NCBI RefSeq assembly: GCF_021021555.1
Contig: NZ_JAINWA010000003.1
Coordinates: 930,001-994,000 of the forward strand
From: Teretinema zuelzerae
GTDB taxonomy: Bacteria > Spirochaetota > Spirochaetia > Treponematales > Treponemataceae
DNA length: 64,000 bases
Direction: 5' to 3'
The notes under the pieces: model-generated
What the model was told of the DNA's origin: nothing
Databases searched by the model: none
The model's input: only the letters and a program-made list of their open reading frames with translations
Part shown: piece after piece, positions 46,399-52,624 of the stretch
Numbering within the stretch: position 1 is the stretch's first letter
How the letters are laid out: every line of letters starts with the position of its first letter
Made by a program: the position numbers and the translations under genes

Positions 46399-47079
46399 AA
46401 TGTCGCGGATGCGGGACATGACCTCTTCGCCGGGGTCGCGCTTTACCGTGGGCGGGTAATCGGACCGCAGTTCGGCGAACTCGGCCAGGTGGGGGCGGCC
46501 TTCTTCCATATATTCGTGATGGCCGACGATGTAGCGCAGAGACGGATGGCGAAAGGCTATGTCTGCGGCGAGGGCGGCGCAGGAAGCGATCTGTTCGGCG
46601 GTGATCCGCTCGGCGGAAGAGCCGGTCATTTCGATGCCGAGCGCGCGGTGGTTATAGCCGATCGCGTGGCGGCCCATCTCGTCCTCGGGCAGCAGCGACC
46701 ACACGCTACCGTCGCGCAGAATTACGTAGTGCACCCCGACGTTCACCTCTCCCCCGCTTTCGATGTCGCCCCGTGCGGAAGAAAGGCGGACGGGCGCGAA
46801 TACGTCCAGCGAGTATCTGTCCGAATCGGTTCCGGTATAATGGATGATAAGCATGGACGGTTCGACCAGGCGCCAGTCGTCGAGCCCGTAATGGGAGAGG
46901 GCGTACTCGCGGGTCAGGGCGCGCCGCTCGGGAGACGATATCTCGAAATGGCCTGCGATCACCAGAGAGTCCGGCTCGGCCGGCTCGACCGGCTCCTCGG
47001 CGAACGCGGAGGCCGCCGGGAAAAGGGCGAAATACAGAATGAAAAAAACGCCGGAGATCCGGCTCGTCGAACGCTGCAT
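46369..47079 (-). CDS. Exported N-acetylmuramoyl-L-alanine amidase (Amidase_2 type)
   Basis: 236 residues: signal peptide (FFILYFALFPAASAFAE), then an AmpD/PGRP-like amidase domain with metal ligands in LIIHYTG, YIVGHHEYME and VKRDPGEEV, and the ALGIEMTGSS strand. It cleaves the bond between MurNAc and the stem peptide. The start at MQRSTSR is chosen because it begins the signal peptide; TATACT lies 7 bases before this ATG and no ribosome site is present. Divergent from an NlpC/P60 lipoprotein gene, so two peptidoglycan hydrolases share one 60-bp control region. Confidence 0.8.
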   Translation of the reverse strand: MQRSTSRISGVFFILYFALFPAASAFAEEPVEPAEPDSLVIAGHFEISSPERRALTREYALSHYGLDDWRLVEPSMLIIHYTGTDSDRYSLDVFAPVRLSSARGDIESGGEVNVGVHYVILRDGSVWSLLPEDEMGRHAIGYNHRALGIEMTGSSAERITAEQIASCAALAADIAFRHPSLRYIVGHHEYMEEGRPHLAEFAELRSDYPPTVKRDPGEEVMSRIRDILARDYSVVR

Positions 47080-47086
47080 GAATAAG

Positions 47087-47133
47087 AGTATACCACTTTC
47101 CGCTTGACAGGAAAGGCGCGGGGAGAGGACACT
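47087..47133. promoter_or_regulatory. Divergent promoters of the amidase and NlpC/P60 genes
   Basis: Minus strand: TATACT at 47087-47092, 7 bases before the amidase ATG. Plus strand: TTGACA at 47104-47109, 18-base spacer, GACACT at 47128-47133, 6 bases before the ATG at 47140. Both layouts leave no room for a leader. Confidence 0.5.
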
Positions 47134-47139
47134 GGCGCC

Positions 47140-48720
47140 ATGGCGAATCACTTGCACCGGAACAACATTCAGTCCAACCATTCATCGAAGCTCGTCGGCG
47201 GAGCAGCCGCTCCTCATCCTTCGTTCCCGTTTGCCCGAGCGGCGATTCCGCCAAGGGCGGCAACGCGTATGGCGGCTATGCTTTCCACCGTGCTTTCCGC
47301 CGGCCTTCTGGCGGCGAGCCTCGCGGGCTGCGCTTCCGCCCCGAAGGAAATTCTGCACAGCAGCGCACCGGCCCTCCTTGCGGGAGTATCGCCGGAGATG
47401 AACAGCCCCGGCTTCTGGATCGCGGCCCACCCTGCCCCCGACGCTCCGGTGCTCGACGCCGCCGGAATAGAACGGCTCAACAATCGCACCCGGGAAACGG
47501 GATTGATCCGGGACCTTTCCCTGCCGATCAAAAAAACGGGAGAGGAGCTGGCGAAGGATTTTCAGGGAACGATAGACTGGATCTCTAAAGCCCGCATCTA
47601 TCAATCGAACGGGAAGCGCGTCTCGGCCTCCTTCATGGAGCCGATCGCCGCGCAAATGAACAGCGGCTCGATTCCCGCAATCGTCGTTCCCCGCTCAGGA
47701 TTCCTCGCCGAGCGCGTAAACTGCCGCGTACTCCCGACAAACGAAGGCCTCTTCGACGAGCCGGGCGACGTCTACATCGACAACCTCCAGGCAAGCAGCC
47801 TCGAACCGGGAACAGCCGCTATAGTTCTCCACACAAGCACGGACGGAGCATGGCTCTATATCGTTACTGAACTGATTAGCGGCTGGATTCCCGCCTCGTC
47901 GTTCGCGGAAGCCGACCTTGAAACCTTCCTCGCGCGGTACCGCTCGGCAAATCAGCTCGCCGTCGTCGCCGCGCGAGCGGACCTCTGGGACGATGAAAAC
48001 AATACAGTCTACGCCGGCTATCTCCGCATGGGAAGCTCTCTTCTCTCCCTGCCGGACGGCGAAGAAAACGGCGGCGCCTACAGGAGAGCTTCGCTACCCG
48101 GCCGCTCGCCGGACGGAGTATATATAGAAAGAATCGTGCGACTCAGGGCGGAGGACGTAACGGAGGGAGTACTCCCCTACACCCCGCGGCACATCTACGA
48201 GCAAGCCTTCAAGCTTCTCCACGCGCCCTACGGCTGGGGAGGCCTCTTCGGCGAGCGCGACTGCTCACAGTTTTTATGCGAAGTGTTCTCGACCGTCGGC
48301 ATCGTCCTGCCGCGAAACTCGTCGAAACAGGCGCAAACGGGAACCGCCCTGGTAGGATTCACCAAAGACGCCGACCCGGAAGCGAAAAAAGACCTTCTCG
48401 CCGCCGGTGCCCTGCCGGGCGCGACCCTGCTCCGCCTTCCCGGCCACATTATGCTCTATCTGGGAACCGCCAATGGTGAACCCATGGTCATCCACTCGAC
48501 CTGGGCCTACCGCGAACCGCGCGGCCGCAAAGAAATAATCCGACTGGTGAACCGGACAGTCGTGTCCAGCCTGCGCCCGGGAAGCGGAACCAAAAAGGGC
48601 TCGCACCTCGAACGCCTCACGACCGCCGCGATGCTGGTCGAACCGGAGCCGGCAGCAATCCCGGCAATCCCGGCAATCCCGGAACGCCCTATTTCGCCGG
48701 ACAATTCCTCGCAACCCTGA
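47140..48720 (+). CDS. NlpC/P60 lipoprotein endopeptidase with SH3 domains
   Basis: 526 residues. A lipobox LAGC follows the hydrophobic MLSTVLSAGLLAAS; the 43 residues before it are unusual for a signal, so the real start may be an ATG near 47269. Two SH3b-like stretches (about 180-250 and 260-330, IVTELISGWIPASSF) precede the NlpC/P60 domain with Cys in ERDCSQFLCEV near 375 and His in LPGHIMLYLG. Such enzymes cut the D-Glu to diamino acid bond of peptidoglycan stems. The 3' end overlaps the convergent SUMF1 gene by 32 bp. The tail has a short AIPAIPAIPE repeat. Confidence 0.82.
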   Translation: MANHLHRNNIQSNHSSKLVGGAAAPHPSFPFARAAIPPRAATRMAAMLSTVLSAGLLAASLAGCASAPKEILHSSAPALLAGVSPEMNSPGFWIAAHPAPDAPVLDAAGIERLNNRTRETGLIRDLSLPIKKTGEELAKDFQGTIDWISKARIYQSNGKRVSASFMEPIAAQMNSGSIPAIVVPRSGFLAERVNCRVLPTNEGLFDEPGDVYIDNLQASSLEPGTAAIVLHTSTDGAWLYIVTELISGWIPASSFAEADLETFLARYRSANQLAVVAARADLWDDENNTVYAGYLRMGSSLLSLPDGEENGGAYRRASLPGRSPDGVYIERIVRLRAEDVTEGVLPYTPRHIYEQAFKLLHAPYGWGGLFGERDCSQFLCEVFSTVGIVLPRNSSKQAQTGTALVGFTKDADPEAKKDLLAAGALPGATLLRLPGHIMLYLGTANGEPMVIHSTWAYREPRGRKEIIRLVNRTVVSSLRPGSGTKKGSHLERLTTAAMLVEPEPAAIPAIPAIPERPISPDNSSQP

Positions 48721-49588
48721 ACCCGACATACGAATCCTGATCGAAGGGGTCGCTTCCGCACCGGTAGTCAAGCGCCGTCAAATCATCCCAGCACGAACCG
48801 CCGCGCAATACGCGTCCGGCTCCGGCGCCCGGGCCTCTCCCGGCAACGCTGTCCGAAGACACGCGCCCCGCAGGATAGGCGGCGTACCAGTCCCAGCACC
48901 ATTCCATCACGTTCCCGCTCATATCGAAAAGCCCGAGCTCGTTCGGCAAGCGAGTCCCCGCGGTCTGCGAAACCCGCAGAGCGTTGGAAAAAACCCAGGC
49001 ATAGTCCTCGACCTTGTTAGTCCCGTCGCTCCCGGAAAACGGCTTCCGGTACCCCTCGCCCGAATCCCGGGCGCCCATCGCCGCCCACGTCCACTCCATC
49101 TCCGTCGGGAGCCGATACCCGTCAGCATCCCAGTCCGCCTCGACCGGAGAAAGCCGCGCGTCCTTGCTGTGCCCCGTCGGAAGCCGCCCGCCGACGAGCG
49201 AAAGCCACTGCGCAGGATCGGAGCTCCCCGCTATCGAATACACCGGCTCAAGCCCTTCCTTCAAACTCGCGCTATTGCAAAAAATCAGCGCATGATACCA
49301 GTTCAAGTATTTCGCCGGCGCGCCGCTCATCGAATTATTCGCGACAGTCATCCCCGTAGCGTCCCGAAACTGCGGATACGTAATCTCCTTCTCCGCCAAA
49401 TAAAACGCCCGCGCGACCACGCTCTCATTCCCCTCGACCCCGTCCCGCGAAAACTCCCCCGCCGGAACCAGCGCCAAGGCCCCGATCGCCTCCGACCGAA
49501 TCCCCCCCGCCGGTTTTTTATCAGGAGAAGCCGACGTAAAAAGAAATACCGCCCCGACAGCTATACCAATCAAATGTACGCGTTTCAT
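48689..49588 (-). CDS. Exported SUMF1/formylglycine-generating-enzyme-like protein
   Basis: 299 residues: signal peptide (IGIAVGAVFLFTSAS), then a SUMF1/FGE-sulfatase fold with GYRLPTEMEWTWAA, NELGLFDMSGNVMEWCWDWY and RVLRGGSCWDD. Treponemes carry many such proteins; most are probably binding or structural rather than true formylglycine oxidases. There is no ribosome site; TATACT lies 7 bases before the ATG. A decayed copy of this gene's 5' end lies at 51.2 kb, beyond the MFS gene. Confidence 0.82.
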   Translation of the reverse strand: MKRVHLIGIAVGAVFLFTSASPDKKPAGGIRSEAIGALALVPAGEFSRDGVEGNESVVARAFYLAEKEITYPQFRDATGMTVANNSMSGAPAKYLNWYHALIFCNSASLKEGLEPVYSIAGSSDPAQWLSLVGGRLPTGHSKDARLSPVEADWDADGYRLPTEMEWTWAAMGARDSGEGYRKPFSGSDGTNKVEDYAWVFSNALRVSQTAGTRLPNELGLFDMSGNVMEWCWDWYAAYPAGRVSSDSVAGRGPGAGAGRVLRGGSCWDDLTALDYRCGSDPFDQDSYVGFRVARNCPAK

Positions 49589-49595
49589 GAATAAC

Positions 49596-49601
49596 AGTAT
49601 A
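49596..49601 (-). promoter_or_regulatory. -10 box directly before the SUMF1 ATG
   Basis: TATACT followed by GTTATTC and the ATG. The amidase gene has nearly the same string (TATACT, CTTATTC, ATG). Confidence 0.5.
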
Positions 49602-49699
49602 ACAAGGAAACTTCCTGACTACAGGCTCGCATGCCGGAATTTCCCGCCGGTTCCTGCGCCCAGGGCGGTTATTGATAACCGGTAATACCGAAATAACAA

Positions 49700-49738
49700 C
49701 AAGCCCCCGCCGGGGATTCCGCGGCGGGGGGCTTTTTT
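49700..49738. terminator. GC-rich terminator after the MFS gene
   Basis: AAGCCCCCGCCG and CGGCGGGGGGCTT arms; the T run is strong on the plus strand and weak (TTGTTGTT) on the minus strand, so it may work both ways. It separates the SUMF1 and MFS genes. Confidence 0.7.
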
Positions 49739-49741
49739 ATA

Positions 49742-51046
49742 TCACTCGATCTGTTCCACGAACCGGAACCTCTTCAGGATACTTCCAAAAAACAGACAGA
49801 TGCACGCTCCCGTAATTCCCAGCAGGAATATCAGCATCCCCGCTCCGGAGCCCTTTGCAGAACCGAAAAGAGAGGACGCCAGCCCGGCGCCCTGATCGGC
49901 GGCGACGAGCGGTTCAAAGACCTGGTCGACAAGAAATCCGCCCAGGAAAAAACCGACCGGGATGGTAAAAAACTGCAGCGAGTTCCGGCAGGCATACACC
50001 CGGCCCTGCATTGAAACGGGTATGGTTGTCCGCAGGATCACATCAAGATTCGCGCCCATGATCGGCACGACGAACCAGCCGAGAATTTGCCCCGCGCACC
50101 AGAGAACAGGTTCATCGGTAAGGGCTAGCAGAAAATTCTCGATGGTCAGGGAAAAGAACATAGTGCCTACAATAACCTTGATGCGGTTCTTCGGCTTCGG
50201 CAGGATGGTTACGGCCATGCTGCCCAGCAGCGTCGCGATTCCCGCAAACGAGGCAACCAGTCCCAGAATCCGTTGCCCCCCGTTCTCCCTCGGCAGAATA
50301 TAAGCGGGCAAGGCCGCGTCGAACGCCGAGGCGACAAGATTCACCCCGGAAAGAAAGAGGATCAGATAGAGGATCATGGGATTGCGCTTAAGGTATCGCA
50401 AACCTTCTTTTGAGGAGGCGATCAGCGATTTCGTCCGGTTGCCTTCCTCTTCGGAACGCGCAATGTCCGGCAGTTTGATCAGGAAAAGCAGGACGCAAAA
50501 CGCGACGAAAAAAGTTCCCAGATCGATCAGTATAACCCCGAAAATCCCGGCAAAGGCGAATACCGTTGTCGCGAGAACAGGATGCAGTATCGTAACCAGC
50601 GAATTGGAAAACGAGCGCATGCCGCTTGTCTTTTGATACTCTTCCCTGGGTACGATCAACGTCATGGCGACATCCGACGCGGGGCGCTGAATGGTGTTCA
50701 TCAGCCCGTTAACCGCGCTCAGGATGTACAAGTGCGCAGGCCTCAGCAGCTCCGACCGTAACAGAACAAGCACCAGCACAGTGGTTGCCGCGGCGCACGC
50801 GTCCGACGCCAACATGATCCGCTTTTTATTCCAGCGATCGCTCAAGGCTCCGGCGAAAATGCTCATCAACACATACGGCGTATAGGAACATATTGCCAAA
50901 AAGGCTGTCTGCAGAGCGGAACCCGTTTTCTCGTACAGCCACAGCGCAAGCGCGAAATTCGTCATCGAACTGCCAAGCTGCGAAAGCCCCTGAGTGCTCC
51001 ATAAGAGATAAAATGTTCGTAATTTTGAATGAAATACAGATTTCAT
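49742..51046 (-). CDS. MFS efflux transporter (MefA/MFS_3-like)
   Basis: 434 residues with about 12 membrane helices. The first half resembles macrolide or drug exporters of the MFS_3 type (ALALWLYEKTGSALQTAF, the loop SDRWNKKRIMLASDA as motif A, then RPASDVAMTLIVPREEY). The substrate cannot be read from sequence; export of an antibiotic or siderophore is plausible. I start at MKSVFHSK because AAAGGAG lies 8 bases upstream. The leader folds into alternative hairpins like those of inducible macrolide-resistance genes. The gene sits at the edge of the accessory region, between a SUMF1 gene and a relic of that gene's start. Confidence 0.85.
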   Translation of the reverse strand: MKSVFHSKLRTFYLLWSTQGLSQLGSSMTNFALALWLYEKTGSALQTAFLAICSYTPYVLMSIFAGALSDRWNKKRIMLASDACAAATTVLVLVLLRSELLRPAHLYILSAVNGLMNTIQRPASDVAMTLIVPREEYQKTSGMRSFSNSLVTILHPVLATTVFAFAGIFGVILIDLGTFFVAFCVLLFLIKLPDIARSEEEGNRTKSLIASSKEGLRYLKRNPMILYLILFLSGVNLVASAFDAALPAYILPRENGGQRILGLVASFAGIATLLGSMAVTILPKPKNRIKVIVGTMFFSLTIENFLLALTDEPVLWCAGQILGWFVVPIMGANLDVILRTTIPVSMQGRVYACRNSLQFFTIPVGFFLGGFLVDQVFEPLVAADQGAGLASSLFGSAKGSGAGMLIFLLGITGACICLFFGSILKRFRFVEQIE

Positions 51047-51138
51047 AACTTTGCTCCTTTGATCTTTATTCAAGTCAAACTATGCAAAGTTTGAGGACTC
51101 TCATTCCTCCATGCTATGTCCTCACACTTTGCATGGAG
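51047..51138 (-). promoter_or_regulatory. Alternative-pairing leader (candidate translational attenuator) of the MFS gene
   Basis: Three pairings compete on the minus-strand RNA. (a) 51118-51134 pairs with 51082-51098, 17 bp with one mismatch. (b) 51131-51138 pairs with 51107-51114, 8 bp perfect, covering a GGAGG. (c) AACTTTGC (51084-51091) pairs with GCAAAGTT (51047-51054), 8 bp perfect, between the MFS ribosome site and its ATG. Short frames MQSVRT (51134-51114) and MRVLKLCIV (51104-51075) lie in the arms; the second has GGAGG only 1 base before its ATG. A TTGACA at 51217-51222 with a weak CATATG 17 bases on may be the promoter. Confidence 0.6.
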
Positions 51139-51224
51139 CGCAATCAATGCACAAAATCATCTGTATCTTCCTGGCGAAGTATTTTTTTCACACATATGTA
51201 TAACCAAGGCCCCGATTGTCAAGA

Positions 51225-51293
51225 TCAGAAGAAACAGACGTAACAAGAAATACCGCCGCGCAAACTAAAACCGTCAAAGCTTAAGCGTTTCAT
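51225..51293 (-). pseudogene. Relic of a SUMF1-gene 5' end
   Basis: The stretch matches the start of the SUMF1 gene at 49.5 kb by eye. It shares AAGAAATACCGCC, GCGTTTCATGAA, the MKR start and a TATAGT 7 bases before the ATG, then stops after 22 codons. Flanking TTCCTGACnACAGGC also matches. It is a decayed partial duplication. Confidence 0.6.
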
Positions 51294-51404
51294 GAAAGGA
51301 ACTATACCAATGCGTCCCGCGAGCGGCGACCGCTTTTTCCAGGATATCACGCAGGTTCCTGACCACAGGCCGATAGGGTGATTCGGTGTGGCCAAAGTTT
51401 TACA

Positions 51405-51439
51405 TTTCCTTGTTTCCTTGTTATCCTTAAACAAGGAAA
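51405..51439. promoter_or_regulatory. Inverted repeat before the toxin-antitoxin pair
   Basis: Perfect 11-bp arms TTTCCTTGTTT and AAACAAGGAAA (51405-51415, 51429-51439) with a 13-base spacer, ending 15 bases before the antitoxin ATG. A likely operator for autoregulation by the AbrB-type antitoxin, or an mRNA hairpin next to its ribosome site. Confidence 0.6.
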
Positions 51440-51454
51440 AGGAGACAGATAGCT

Positions 51455-51808
51455 ATGCCGCAAGCAATAGACCGTAAGCGTGTAAGTATATCCGTTAAAA
51501 GACAATTCACGATTCCTCAAAAATTTTATGAGGCTCTGGGCTTCGAATCCGACGCAGAATGCATTCTCCAGGACGGAGGAATCTTTATCCGGCCCCTTCG
51601 CAATGAGAGTTCGGACTTCTCCGAGGAAATTCTCGCAGATCTTGTCGCGCAAGGTCTTTCAGGCCAAGAGCTTCTTGCCCGGTTCAAGGAACAGACCAAG
51701 AAGGTCAGGCCGGCAGTCCAACGGTTGATCGAGGAAGCCGACGAGGCGGCGAAATCTGGCGCAGGAAAGCAATCCACCAATGATCTTTTCAGTACGGCGA
51801 AAAACTGA
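51455..51808 (+). CDS. AbrB/SpoVT-type antitoxin
   Basis: 117 residues. The N-terminus (KRVSISVKRQFTIPQKFYEALGF) is a swapped-hairpin AbrB DNA-binding domain, and the C-terminal half is charged and helical, as expected for the toxin-wrapping part. The stop overlaps the toxin start by one base (TGATG). The pair is typical of a type II toxin-antitoxin module, and an inverted repeat upstream fits autoregulation. Confidence 0.8.
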   Translation: MPQAIDRKRVSISVKRQFTIPQKFYEALGFESDAECILQDGGIFIRPLRNESSDFSEEILADLVAQGLSGQELLARFKEQTKKVRPAVQRLIEEADEAAKSGAGKQSTNDLFSTAKN

Positions 51809-52098
51809 TGTATGAACTCCGCTATCTCAAACCCGCAGAACGGTATTTCAAGAAAATCCGCGAGAAGGGCTTGCAGGACGCGTTTCGCTCAGCTCTTGAA
51901 AAACTATCAGTCGACCCCTTTCTCGGGGAGCAGAAAAAAGGCGATCTCGCTGGAATCTGGTGTTATGATGTTTTCTATAACAAGAAGCATTACGAAATCC
52001 CGTACCGTATCTATGAAGAAAAGAGACAGCTGATCGTAGTCATCATGGTCGGGACTCGGGAGAACTTCTACGAGGAATTGAAGCGATATATGAATTAG
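51808..52098 (+). CDS. RelE/ParE-family toxin
   Basis: 96 residues with the RelE/ParE outline: MYELRYLKPAERYFKKI, then helix, then GDLAGIWCYDVFYNKKHYEI, PYRIYEEKRQLIVVIMVGTRENFY. RelE toxins cut mRNA on the ribosome and ParE toxins poison gyrase; the two cannot be separated here. Coupled to the upstream antitoxin. Confidence 0.82.
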   Translation: MYELRYLKPAERYFKKIREKGLQDAFRSALEKLSVDPFLGEQKKGDLAGIWCYDVFYNKKHYEIPYRIYEEKRQLIVVIMVGTRENFYEELKRYMN

Positions 52099-52183
52099 AT
52101 GTAAATGTTCATAAACAATCTGACTGGATAAATATCTTTTTACTTTTCTTACAGCCATAGATAAGTCTCTCTTGTGAAAACGC

Positions 52184-52212
52184 TTGTTACCTGCTTCGAA
52201 ACCTGGTATGCT
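52184..52212 (+). promoter_or_regulatory. Promoter of the Nudix-helicase pair
   Basis: TTGTTA (52184-52189), 17-base spacer, TATGCT (52207-52212), with AAAGG 10 bases before the Nudix ATG. Confidence 0.55.
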
Positions 52213-52231
52213 GCCGTAAAGGTACTGATTA

Positions 52232-52624
52232 ATGAAACATTTTGAAGTGGTTGCATCGGTCCTGATACAGGACAATCGTGTTTTCTGCGCTCAAAGAAAA
52301 GATGCGGGCGAAACAGCAAAAAAATGGGAATTTCCTGGCGGGAAAATCGAGGCAGGCGAAACCCATCAAGAAGCTCTTGAGAGAGAGATTTCAGAAGAAC
52401 TGTCAACAACAATAGACGTCGGTAATTTCCTTACCACCGTCAATCATCAGTATCAAACCTTTGCTCTCACCATGCACGCCTATCTGTGTTCAATACGCAA
52501 AGGAAACCTGACACTTACCGAACATCTCGATTCCCGGTGGCTTACCCGAAATGAACTCGACAGCGTCGACTGGGCTCCAGCAGATCTTCCGATTGTAGAG
52601 CTAGTGAGGGAAATACTGTCGTGA
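52232..52624 (+). CDS. MutT/Nudix hydrolase, copy 2, coupled to a helicase
   Basis: 130 residues with an intact Nudix box (GKIEAGETHQEALEREISEELS). It is clearly related to the copy at 46.0 kb (shared FCAQRKDxGETA, WEFPGGKIEAGETH and DLPIV) but lies in AT-rich DNA. Its stop overlaps the GTG start of the helicase (GTGA), so the two are translated together. The likely activity is hydrolysis of modified or damaged (d)NTPs; a role with the helicase in defence or repair is inferred from the coupling. Confidence 0.85.
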   Translation: MKHFEVVASVLIQDNRVFCAQRKDAGETAKKWEFPGGKIEAGETHQEALEREISEELSTTIDVGNFLTTVNHQYQTFALTMHAYLCSIRKGNLTLTEHLDSRWLTRNELDSVDWAPADLPIVELVREILS

